Part shown: one piece after another, positions 34,720-42,465 of the stretch | How the letters are laid out: each line of letters starts with the position of its first letter | Position numbering within the stretch: the stretch's first letter is position 1 | Program-made: the position numbers and the translations under genes | Notes under the pieces: generated by a model | What the model was told of the DNA's origin: nothing | Seen by the model: the letters and a program-made list of their open reading frames with translations, nothing else | The model's database searches: none | Source: Hahella sp. KA22 | GTDB lineage: Bacteria; Pseudomonadota; Gammaproteobacteria; Pseudomonadales; Oleiphilaceae | Assembly (NCBI RefSeq): GCF_004135205.1 | Contig: NZ_CP035490.1 | Location: forward strand, 3,737,501 to 3,801,500 | Direction of reading: 5' to 3' | DNA: 64,000 bases

Positions 34720-35036
34720 GGCGGTCCTGATTTTCCTCTGGATCGTCTTCCTGCGCATCCTAAGTACATCTCTATGTATACATATCTATGTATACACCTC
34801 TAAGTACAGCTCTAAGTACACATCTAAGTACAACTCACTAAGTCGATCAGGGCCGCAATTAATGGCGGTTCCTGACTTTATTGACTACTCTGTGCTGTGA
34901 CCCTCCAAGGATGTTCAGGAGAATCGAACAAAAATAAATCTATGTTGTATCTACTTACCGTATAACTGATTTCACGTTGTATACAAAAATCAGTCAGCAC
35001 GATGTAAGTATCCAACCATCGTAAGGAGACTTCAGA
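34720..35036. other. Intergenic region with tandem repeat and dyad
   Basis: This 317-bp gap between the D-threonine-aldolase-like gene and the OmpA-like gene holds a minisatellite at 34760-34845. It also has an inverted repeat ACTGATT (34965-34971) and AATCAGT (34988-34994) near the OmpA-like start, possibly in its leader. No gene is supported. Confidence 0.6.
34760..34845. repeat. Degenerate tandem repeat, 12-14 bp units
   Basis: Six to seven imperfect units of the type CTAAGTACAnCT, with variants CTATGTATACAT, run head to tail. The region would code for a Tyr/Ser/Lys-rich peptide in one frame, but no ribosome site or length supports a gene. Confidence 0.85.
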
Positions 35037-36488
35037 ATGAAAGGAGTAGACGCCTATCTCGCCGCAGTAATCACCGCCGTAACGCTCACTGGGTGCGCTT
35101 CGCAGACCGCGCTTACTGAGCAGGCCGCCTACCAGCAATATCCCGCCCTGGAAGAACTGAGGGATCAGGTCGAGCAGGGGAAATCACAGAATCTCAACGT
35201 ATTGTCGCCACAGCGCTACAGCCAGGCCAGGAAGTCCTATCAGGACGCTCTGCAATGGGCCCAGGCGGATAACGCCAAAGCCACCGGCATCGCCAGACAG
35301 GGACTGGCCTCCATCAGCGAAGCCCGCACCAATGCGGACGTCGCCGCCTACAACCTGGAAGATGTGCTTAACGCCCGTCAGAAAGCCCTGGCGGCCAATG
35401 CCGACAAGATGATCCCCGCAGAGTTCATGAAAGCGGAGGACGGTCTCGTCAAGCTCACCGGAATGATTGAAAAAGGCGCTATCGAAGACGCTAAAGCCGG
35501 ACGTGCGGAGGTCGCGCGCTTATACTCGCAAGCGGAGCTGAACGCGCTCAAGGGTAATATTGTGGACCGCGCCCGTGACGCGCTGGAATCGGCCAGAAGC
35601 CGCGACATTGATGATCTGGCGCCCAAAACCATGGGGATGGCGCAGGAAGAATATCAGCTGGCTCTGAAAACCCTGGATGCGGACAGAACCGATACCGAAC
35701 GGGCGCAGACCCATGCGCAGAAGTCCCTGTGGAATGTCATGCGCGCCGAGTACATCGCCGACACAGTCAAATACTTTGATGAATCCGACTTCGACGAAGA
35801 AGACAAAGTGCTGTGGTATCAGCAACAACTATCGGCTGCCGCTCGTCCAATTAATCAACAACTACCGTTTGATCAGCCCAACAAGGAAGTGGTGCGTCAA
35901 GTCAGCGCGGATATTCAAGGGCTGATGACAGATCGCGACTCCGCGCTGCTGGCGCTGGAAAACGCCAAAACACGTGAGATGAGGGCGGCGTCGGAAAAAG
36001 ACGAACTGATGGCGCAACAGCAGCGGGAAGAGAGGCGTAAGCAGGCGATCACCGCCAAGTTCGCCGTGGTGCAGTCACTGTTCACGGAAAAAGAAGCGGA
36101 CGTGTACAGACAGAAAGACAACGTGCTGATTCGCGCCCACGGGTTTAACTTCCCTTCTGGAAAAAGCGAGATTCAGGGCGAAAACTTTGCTCTGGTGAAC
36201 AAAATCATCGAAGCAGTGAAAGAGTTCCCCAATGCGCAGGTCGTGGTGTCCGGGCATACCGATAATCGCGGCTCCACCGAGCTGAACCAGGGGTTGTCGC
36301 AACAACGGGCGGAGGAAGTGGCCAAGATGCTGAAAGAAATTGGTCGCATCCCTTCCAGTAAAATCACCGCGAAGGGCTACGGCGAGCAGCGTCCGGTGTC
36401 CAACAATGATACGGCGGAAGGGCGTGCTGATAACCGTCGTGTGGAAGTATTGATCGTCAATGAAGGGGGCGTAGAACAGGTCTATTGA
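35037..36488 (+). CDS. OmpA-family lipoprotein with DUF4398-like helical region
   Basis: A 483-residue outer-membrane lipoprotein. The signal ends in the lipobox LTGC (Cys20). Residues 30-330 are almost entirely helical and Ala/Gln/Glu-rich, with repeated SLSQARKSYQDALQWAQADN-like segments that resemble DUF4398. Residues 350-475 form an OmpA-type peptidoglycan-binding domain, with GFNFPSGKSEI, VSGHTDNRGSTELNQGLSQQ and NRRVEV near the end. The protein is thus probably a tether between outer membrane and cell wall. GGAGA precedes the ATG. It converges with the kinase gene at 36564 across a GC-rich hairpin. Confidence 0.9.
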   Translation: MKGVDAYLAAVITAVTLTGCASQTALTEQAAYQQYPALEELRDQVEQGKSQNLNVLSPQRYSQARKSYQDALQWAQADNAKATGIARQGLASISEARTNADVAAYNLEDVLNARQKALAANADKMIPAEFMKAEDGLVKLTGMIEKGAIEDAKAGRAEVARLYSQAELNALKGNIVDRARDALESARSRDIDDLAPKTMGMAQEEYQLALKTLDADRTDTERAQTHAQKSLWNVMRAEYIADTVKYFDESDFDEEDKVLWYQQQLSAAARPINQQLPFDQPNKEVVRQVSADIQGLMTDRDSALLALENAKTREMRAASEKDELMAQQQREERRKQAITAKFAVVQSLFTEKEADVYRQKDNVLIRAHGFNFPSGKSEIQGENFALVNKIIEAVKEFPNAQVVVSGHTDNRGSTELNQGLSQQRAEEVAKMLKEIGRIPSSKITAKGYGEQRPVSNNDTAEGRADNRRVEVLIVNEGGVEQVY

Positions 36489-36521
36489 CCACTCCTTTCT
36501 ATTAATCACTCCTCCAACGAT

Positions 36522-36542
36522 GCGCGTCCTGTCAGGGCGCGC
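36522..36542. terminator. GC-rich hairpin between convergent genes
   Basis: GCGCG and CCTG pair with CAGG and CGCGC with one unpaired base on each side. There is no U tract on either strand, so termination is uncertain. Confidence 0.4.
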
Positions 36543-36563
36543 GTCGCCGAGGCGCTGCATGGA

Positions 36564-38390
36564 TTAATCCGTCTTCTCCGCGTCCGCCTCCTGCGGCGGA
36601 CGCTCGCTCAACAGCCAAAGCCGAAAGCGGGAGCCTTGTCCCGGCGTACTGTCTACCTCAATGCGGCCGCCATGGCGTTCGATGATGCTGTGTGAGATAG
36701 CCAACCCCAATCCTGTGCCTTTGCCGACGGGTTTGGTGGTGAAGAACGGATCGAATATCCGTTTGCGGGTTTCCTCCGGGATGCCGGCCCCATTGTCCTG
36801 AATTTCCACCCATACGCCTTGCTCCCAGAATCCGGTGCGCAGCCAGATTTTTCCGGAACTCTCGATCGCCTGCGCGGCGTTGACAAGCAGGTTCAACAGC
36901 ACTTGGTTTAATTGCCCCGGCAGGCATTCGACTTCTCCCACATCGCCATACTCTTTGATCACCTCAGCCTTGTATTTGATTTCATTCCAGGCGATCGCCA
37001 GGGCGCTTTCCAGTTGGGCCTCGATGGGGGAGTGGCGCCATTCTTCGCCCTCGCCGGCGCGGGTGAAGTCGCGCAAATCCTGTACGATCTTGCGCACTCT
37101 CTCAAGGCCATTGCGGGTTTCGGCGATGACGTCGGGAATATCCTGGCGCAAATAGTCCAACTCCAGATCGTTGATAATCGTTTTGAATTCGCTCCAGTGC
37201 GGGTTTTCGTCACCGCTGTTTTGTCGCACGGCTTCCGCTGCGTTGATAATGCTCATCAGGTCATTGATGTAATTCTCCAGCGAGCCCAGGTTGGAGCTGA
37301 CAAAGCCGATGGGGTTATTGATTTCATGGGCGACGCCTGCCGCCAATTGCCCAATAGAGGCTAACTTCTCACTTTGCAGAAGCTGCAGGTGCGTGCGTTC
37401 AAGCTCTTGTGAACGGGCGACGACTTTTTCCTCCAGAGTGGCGTTGGCGTCCGCCAATTGGTTATGCAGGCGCATATTGTGAAGACTGATAGCGGCTTTG
37501 GCGTCGAAGACTTCCAGAAGGTTGCGCGGCAACCCGTCAGGGGTGTGTCCATCCAGATAGACGACAAGACCCGGCTCGTCGCGACGCCCGATAAACAGCA
37601 CGGTTTCGGCCGGGGTGAACTGGCTTTCGCCGGTCTGAAAGGCCGCTTTGATGGTGGCTTGGGCGGAGGCGGGAATGGGCGCCTGTAACCAGGGCGCGCC
37701 TGCGGTGATTTCCTCCGAGCCGCACAGGATGGTGTATTCGTCTATGGTCGCGGAGGCCTTTGGCGGACCCAGCATCATGCCCATCCCTTCAAAGCCGGTG
37801 ATGCGCAATAGTTGCGACAGAATGTCTCTGGCGAAATCCTGCAGTGTGGTTCCTGGTTGCAGATAATCCGGCGCCTCGATGATCTGGCGCAGGCCGTGAT
37901 GATGGGTCTCCAGTGCGCGCAGGTTTTCGTAGGCGCGCAGAGCGCTGATGACCGAGGTGTAGAGCTTTTGCGCGTCCAGCTCGGTCTTGTTTTTGTAGTC
38001 ATTGATGTCGTAACGCAGAATCACGTCCCGCTCTGGCGCCATGCCCGGCTGTCCGGTTCGCAGGATGATGCGAACGTTGTGATCGCCCAGTTCTTCGCGG
38101 ATGTAGCGCACCAGCTCCAGGCCGGCGTTATCGCTCTCCATGACCACATCCAGCAGGACCACTGCGACGCCTTTGTTTTTCTGCAATGTCTTTTTGGCTT
38201 CTTCCGCACTGTAGGCGCTTTCAAGCTGCAGTTTGCGGTTGTGGAACTCCAGGTTACGCAGCGCTAGCCGGGTAACGGAGTGCAAGTCCTCATCGTCGTC
38301 GACGATCAGGATGGGCCAACAGGGCGCCGGCTGGGCGTCGGAGCCGGCGTCGTCGTCAGAGTGATTGGATCGCAGTTTTAATTTTGTCAT
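36564..38390 (-). CDS. Histidine kinase with N-terminal REC and DUF3369
   Basis: A 608-residue cytoplasmic protein. Residues 25-145 are a receiver domain (LIVDDDEDLHSV, VVLLDVVMESDNAGLE, YKNKTEL). Residues 165-310 match DUF3369, a domain fused to REC in phosphodiesterases and kinases. A coiled coil leads to HisKA with the phospho-accepting His in LAAGVAHEINNPIGFVSSNL. ATP-binding motifs are LLNLLVNAAQAIES, DNGAGIPEE and KGTGLGLAISHSI. It starts at the ATG at 38390; the TTG two codons up is less likely. Only 11 bp separate it from the ethylene-receptor-like kinase gene upstream, so the two are one operon. The REC could be the phosphoacceptor for that kinase. Confidence 0.9.
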   Translation of the reverse strand: MTKLKLRSNHSDDDAGSDAQPAPCWPILIVDDDEDLHSVTRLALRNLEFHNRKLQLESAYSAEEAKKTLQKNKGVAVVLLDVVMESDNAGLELVRYIREELGDHNVRIILRTGQPGMAPERDVILRYDINDYKNKTELDAQKLYTSVISALRAYENLRALETHHHGLRQIIEAPDYLQPGTTLQDFARDILSQLLRITGFEGMGMMLGPPKASATIDEYTILCGSEEITAGAPWLQAPIPASAQATIKAAFQTGESQFTPAETVLFIGRRDEPGLVVYLDGHTPDGLPRNLLEVFDAKAAISLHNMRLHNQLADANATLEEKVVARSQELERTHLQLLQSEKLASIGQLAAGVAHEINNPIGFVSSNLGSLENYINDLMSIINAAEAVRQNSGDENPHWSEFKTIINDLELDYLRQDIPDVIAETRNGLERVRKIVQDLRDFTRAGEGEEWRHSPIEAQLESALAIAWNEIKYKAEVIKEYGDVGEVECLPGQLNQVLLNLLVNAAQAIESSGKIWLRTGFWEQGVWVEIQDNGAGIPEETRKRIFDPFFTTKPVGKGTGLGLAISHSIIERHGGRIEVDSTPGQGSRFRLWLLSERPPQEADAEKTD

Positions 38391-38401
38391 CCACAATACT
38401 G

Positions 38402-39643
38402 TCAGGCTGTAAAGTCACTGTCACGGTGGTGTTTTTCGTCGCTGTTCCTGGGGAACTCAATCACAAAGGCGACACCCTGTCCGGCGTCGGTATCCGCTAT
38501 TCTTACTTTCCCGTTCAAGACGTTGGTCACCAGGCTGTGAAGAATATGCAGACCCAGGCCGCTACCTCCTTCATTACGTTTGCTGGTGAAAAACGGTTCA
38601 AAAACTTTGTCTCGCGAGGATTCAGGAATGCCCACGCCGTTGTCGCACACCCGCAACTCAATCTGGTCTCCCACGACATCAAAGCGAATATCCACGACCC
38701 CCCCGCCTCCGTCGAAGCCGTGCGTCAGTGAGTTTAATATAAGGTTAGTCAAAATCTGGGATAGAGCGCCAGGATGGCTGTAGATCTCCAGTTCCTGCGG
38801 ACCTTTGATGCTGACGCTGGAGGACGCCTTTTTCAGCGCGGGAGACAGGCTGGTGACGATCTCATACAGGTATTGGGAAAGATTAAAGCGCCGTTCTTCG
38901 CCGGCGGACTGGTCGACGGCGACCTGCTTGAAAGACTGGATCAGGCTGGCGGCGCGCCCTGCGTTGGTTGTGATCAGACGAGAGGAGTCGCGGGCGGCGT
39001 CGATATAGTCTGTAAACGCTTCTTCCGACAGGTTCTCGCTGACGTAGTTTTTGTGTAAGCGGTCGGTTTCTTCTGTCAGCAGTGTGGCGGCGGTGACGAT
39101 AACGCCGATAGGCGTGTTGATTTCGTGGGCGACGCCCGCCACCAGACGGCCCAGGGCGGCCATCTTTTCTCTTTGCATTAGCTGGCGTTGCGTTTCCTCC
39201 AGCTTGCGATTGGTTTCCTGCAGCTCTTCGTTTGAACGCTGCAACTCCTTATTAATGCGGGAAAGTTGCGCCTGACTGGGAATAGAGAGTGCGATAGGAA
39301 CCAACTTCACCAGCAGTAAGGCGGTTATCACTGACGCCGCCGCGGTGACCGCCTTTATCACGCCGTTCAGCCAATAGGCGGGATACCAGGTCACCCAGAT
39401 ATTCATCATATGGGTGGCGCCGCAGGCCAAAATAAAGATGCCGAAGGACAGAAACATCCAATTGAACGGCACATCCTTGCGTCTTCGGACAAAGTAAATC
39501 AGCGTAATCGGGATGGTCATGTAAGCCAGGGCGATGAGCGCGTCGGAGCTGATGTTCAGCCAGAGTATGCCGGGCTTCCAGAGATAGCAGTGTCCATGGG
39601 GCATGAAACCCTTGCCGGTGAAAAAATCGATAATGGATTCCAT
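38402..39643 (-). CDS. Histidine kinase with ethylene-receptor-like membrane sensor
   Basis: A 413-residue kinase. The N-terminal 120 residues form three membrane helices strikingly like those of plant ETR1 and cyanobacterial SynEtr1: SDALIALAYMTIPITLIYFV and FGIFILACGATHMMNIWVTW against SDFFIAIAYFSIPLELIYFV and FGAFIVLCGATHLINLWTF. The copper ligands Cys and His of ETR1 are matched by Cys74 and His78, and the essential Asp by Asp34. A coiled coil follows, then HisKA with His173 (LVAGVAHEINTPIGVIVTAA) and the ATPase motifs NLILNSLTHGF, DNGVGIPES and GGSGLGLHILHS. The signal may be ethylene or another small molecule bound through Cu(I). It is co-transcribed with a REC-DUF3369 kinase. Confidence 0.88.
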   Translation of the reverse strand: MESIIDFFTGKGFMPHGHCYLWKPGILWLNISSDALIALAYMTIPITLIYFVRRRKDVPFNWMFLSFGIFILACGATHMMNIWVTWYPAYWLNGVIKAVTAAASVITALLLVKLVPIALSIPSQAQLSRINKELQRSNEELQETNRKLEETQRQLMQREKMAALGRLVAGVAHEINTPIGVIVTAATLLTEETDRLHKNYVSENLSEEAFTDYIDAARDSSRLITTNAGRAASLIQSFKQVAVDQSAGEERRFNLSQYLYEIVTSLSPALKKASSSVSIKGPQELEIYSHPGALSQILTNLILNSLTHGFDGGGGVVDIRFDVVGDQIELRVCDNGVGIPESSRDKVFEPFFTSKRNEGGSGLGLHILHSLVTNVLNGKVRIADTDAGQGVAFVIEFPRNSDEKHHRDSDFTA

Positions 39644-39749
39644 GGCCGCATCCTTTCTTCTCTTATTCTGTTAAACAACGTATAGCACGCTTAGGCGCTA
39701 TCGCAAGATAACGAGACGTCTGCCGGGCGTCGCGGAAAGAGCGTTTCCG

Positions 39750-39763
39750 TTGATCTGGGTCAA
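39750..39763. promoter_or_regulatory. Upstream ANR/Fnr box of ompW
   Basis: TTGATCTGGGTCAA matches the Fnr/ANR consensus TTGAT-N4-ATCAA at nine of ten positions. It lies 50 bp upstream of a second such site. Confidence 0.6.
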
Positions 39764-39799
39764 AGCTGACCCGGGCTGCGTCCCGTCACCCCTAATCAC

Positions 39800-39813
39800 T
39801 TGATCCAAATCAT
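39800..39813. promoter_or_regulatory. Proximal ANR/Fnr box of ompW
   Basis: TTGATCCAAATCAT matches the consensus TTGAT-N4-ATCAA at nine of ten positions. Centred 91 bp before the ompW start codon, it could act at -41.5 of a promoter with its -10 near 39834-39841. ompW is under Fnr control in E. coli. Confidence 0.65.
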
Positions 39814-39897
39814 AATTCTTCGCCGGCAAAGGCATAGACTCCCGCCCCGTCATCAATTCTTAATTTTGCAGTTGAATGTGAAGAGTAGGGGTAAGTT

Positions 39898-40569
39898 ATG
39901 CATAAGCTAAGTAAATCTATGTTGGCTCTGGGACTGTTGGCTTGCGCGGGTTCCGCGATGGCGCACCAGCCGGGAGATATGGTGCTGCGTGTCGGCGCCG
40001 CGATGGTGGACCCCCAGGATGACAGCTCAACCCTGCGCGTGAATGGGACTTCCGTAGACGGAACCAGCGTTTCAGTGGATAACGATACACAGCTGGGTCT
40101 GACCTTCACCTACATGTTGCGCGAGCATATTGGTTTGGAAGTGTTGGCGGCGACTCCATTTACTCATGATGTAACCGCCCATGGTCTGGGCGACGACCTG
40201 AAAACCGCGGAGGTCACGCACCTTCCTCCCACCGTCAGCGTACAGTACTACCCGATGGAAGCCGGTTCAGCGTTCCAGCCCTATGTGGGCGTTGGCGTGA
40301 ACTACACCCTGTTTTTTGATGAAGAGCTGACAACGGATTTCAAAGACGCCATGGGCGACGGCAAGATCAAGCTGGACAACTCCTTCGGCGCGGCGTTCCA
40401 GTTGGGCGTTGACTATCAATTGACCGATAACCTGGTGGTTAACGCCGCGGTCTGGAAGATCGGCATCGACACCACCGCCACCATCGACCTGGATTCCGGC
40501 GCGCAGATCAAAACCGACGTGGATATCGATCCGCTGGTGTACATGGTCGGCGTTGGCTACAAATTTTAA
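39898..40569 (+). CDS. ompW: OmpW-family outer-membrane protein
   Basis: A 223-residue eight-stranded beta-barrel with signal peptide (MHKLSKSMLALGLLACAGSA, cleavage after MAH). Family features are GDMVLRVGAAMVDPQDDSS, YMLREHIGLEVLAATPFTHD, a PPTVSVQYYPM strand and the final VYMVGVGYKF ending in the Phe that signals outer-membrane insertion. OmpW forms a narrow hydrophobic channel linked to redox and osmotic stress. The gene is preceded by two ANR/Fnr boxes, consistent with oxygen control, and followed by a terminator. Confidence 0.95.
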   Translation: MHKLSKSMLALGLLACAGSAMAHQPGDMVLRVGAAMVDPQDDSSTLRVNGTSVDGTSVSVDNDTQLGLTFTYMLREHIGLEVLAATPFTHDVTAHGLGDDLKTAEVTHLPPTVSVQYYPMEAGSAFQPYVGVGVNYTLFFDEELTTDFKDAMGDGKIKLDNSFGAAFQLGVDYQLTDNLVVNAAVWKIGIDTTATIDLDSGAQIKTDVDIDPLVYMVGVGYKF

Positions 40570-40643
40570 TTCCAGCGTCTTGTAATCGGCGCTGCGGCCT
40601 GCGCTCAAGGAGGAGAACAGGCCAGCTTCACCTGGCTTCATCC

Positions 40644-40679
40644 CCGCATGCGGCCCATCTTCGCCCATGCGGCTTTTTT
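40644..40679 (+). terminator. Rho-independent terminator of ompW
   Basis: CCGCATG (40644-40650) and CATGCGG (40666-40672) are perfect arms, followed by C and six T. It lies 75 bp after the ompW stop. Confidence 0.8.
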
Positions 40680-40827
40680 GTCTTCCCAACCCCGACGGGT
40701 CGATGCATTTCTCGCTCTGCCGCTTATGTGGTACAGGTAGGCGACATGCCGCCGTTTCACTCTGATCTATACTTATTGTTCACACTTCGCCATTGGTTGA
40801 TTGGGTTTAACTGACATGGGGGAAGGT

Positions 40828-41589
40828 ATGCGACGTTCTTTTATTTCCGCTGTATTGGTCGGGCTGTCAGGTATTGTATTCGGCGCTCTGGCTCAGGCTG
40901 CAACGACGGTTCAGGTGTGGACCTACTATGACTCGCCGCCTTTTGCGATTGACCCCAAGGGCGATGATCTCACGTCTACCCTGTGTCGGGTGCTGACGGA
41001 GAAAAGCGGCGGGGAATGGGTTTTCAAACCCCAGTACCTTCCCCGTAAGCGCATCAATCATTACTTGGAAAGCGGGGCGGAGCAGGGAGTGGTGCTATGG
41101 GCGAACCCTCTGTGGTTTCAGGATAAGGATGAAACCAGGTACGCCTGGACCCATCGCGTCGTCTGGGGCGCTAATGAGATCGTGTCCCTGCGGGAAAATC
41201 CGGTGGAGTATACCGGCCCTGAGTCTCTGGAAGGCAAACGCTTTGGCGGCGTGGCGGGGCATCATTATGTCGGGATCGACGATCTCGCGCAGTCCGGCCG
41301 CATCAAGCGCGAGGACACCACGTCATTTTCCAAGAACCTCGACAAGCTGTTGAGTAACCGCCTCGACGCTATGCTGATTCCACGGGGCGAGCTGTTTTAC
41401 ATGGTCTCGCAAGGCAATCTGGGCGACAAACTCTTTATCTCCTCCAAACCCCATCAGCAATATGAACGCAAGATTCTGACGACGCAGAAGCTGAAGGCGG
41501 CGCGGGATTTCATCAACGCGCAACTGCCGGCGTTGAACGAAGACGGGGAGTGGCGGGCGCTGCTGGATAAATATGGTTTGAAGCCCTGA
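40828..41589 (+). CDS. Tandem solute-binding protein 1 (SBP_bac_3 type)
   Basis: A 253-residue protein with a signal peptide ending at ALAQAAT. The mature N-terminus VQVWTYYDSPPFAIDPKGDD is the ligand-lobe opening of family 3 binding proteins. It shares PRKRINHYLE, NEIVSLRENPVEYTGPESLE and MLIPRGELFYM with the next gene, at roughly 50 percent identity by eye. There is no ABC partner. ATG at 40828 is preceded by GGGGAAGG; an upstream ATG at 40816 has no ribosome site. It lies 75 bp before its paralogue. Confidence 0.85.
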   Translation: MRRSFISAVLVGLSGIVFGALAQAATTVQVWTYYDSPPFAIDPKGDDLTSTLCRVLTEKSGGEWVFKPQYLPRKRINHYLESGAEQGVVLWANPLWFQDKDETRYAWTHRVVWGANEIVSLRENPVEYTGPESLEGKRFGGVAGHHYVGIDDLAQSGRIKREDTTSFSKNLDKLLSNRLDAMLIPRGELFYMVSQGNLGDKLFISSKPHQQYERKILTTQKLKAARDFINAQLPALNEDGEWRALLDKYGLKP

Positions 41590-41664
41590 GCTCGGGAAAG
41601 CACCGGGAAAGCGTCTGGAAACCAGTGACACAGATGAAAAACTGACTCCAAGGATTGACCGTCT

Positions 41665-42414
41665 ATGTGGAGACTATTCGGGCTGACGCTATGGATAGGT
41701 CTGACGGCATGCGCATATACCCGCGCAGAAATCGTCGTGCCGGTGTGGACCTATTACACCTCGCCGCCTTACGGCCTGCATAGCGACGGCTATGATCTGA
41801 CCAGCATTATGTGCGCGGAATTCAGCAAACTCAGCGGCGGCAAATGGCGTTTTGAGCCCCAGAGTCTGCCCAGAAAACGCATAGACAGCTACCTGGAGCG
41901 GGGCGATCAGGCGGTGGTGGCCTGGGTGAATCCGTCCTGGTTCGGCGATAGCCAGGAGGAACATTACGATTGGACCCACGGAGTGGTAACGGGGCGCAAT
42001 GAAATTGTTTCTCTGAAGCTGCGTCCAGTGGAATACCACGGCCCGGAGTCGTTGATCGGCAAAAGCTTCGGCGGCGTGTTGGGGCACCGCTATATCGGCA
42101 TCGACGAGTTGGTGGAAGCGGGGCGCATTCAACGGGAAAACGCGTCTTCATTCTCCAGTAACTTTGGCAAGCTCCTGTTGCGGCGTATTGAGGTCACTAT
42201 GATTCCCCGGGAGGAACTGTTTTACCTGATGGCGAATGAAGAGGTGGGCGCGCAGCTTTATATTTCCAAACAACCGCACCAGGAATACCAGCGTAAGATG
42301 CTGGTGACGAAAGGGCTTAAGGGGGTGAGGGATTTTATGGAAACTCAATGGGCGGCGCTCAATGGTCATCCTGACTGGCGTCACCTGCTGCAGCGCTACG
42401 GGCTGAACCAGTAA
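41665..42414 (+). CDS. Tandem solute-binding protein 2 (SBP_bac_3 type)
   Basis: A 249-residue paralogue of the gene at 40828, with its own signal peptide (MWRLFGLTLWIGLTACAYTR, cleaving near TRAE). The mature protein starts IVVPVWTYYTSPPYGLHSDG. PRKRIDSYLE, NEIVSLKLRPVEYHGPESLI and MIPREELFYLM match the partner. LTAC in the signal could alternatively act as a lipobox at Cys16. No transporter gene adjoins. Duplicated binding proteins without a pore suggest two ligands feeding one signalling or storage role; this is inference. Confidence 0.85.
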   Translation: MWRLFGLTLWIGLTACAYTRAEIVVPVWTYYTSPPYGLHSDGYDLTSIMCAEFSKLSGGKWRFEPQSLPRKRIDSYLERGDQAVVAWVNPSWFGDSQEEHYDWTHGVVTGRNEIVSLKLRPVEYHGPESLIGKSFGGVLGHRYIGIDELVEAGRIQRENASSFSSNFGKLLLRRIEVTMIPREELFYLMANEEVGAQLYISKQPHQEYQRKMLVTKGLKGVRDFMETQWAALNGHPDWRHLLQRYGLNQ

Positions 42415-42465
42415 CGCTGGCTGAATTAGTATGGCTGAATCGGTAAAGGGACCTCCGGCGTTATC

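Noticed and set aside
33463-34758. A 431-codon open frame antisense to the D-threonine-aldolase-like gene
   Set aside because: It is the complement of a well-supported PLP enzyme gene and has no plausible ribosome site or domain.
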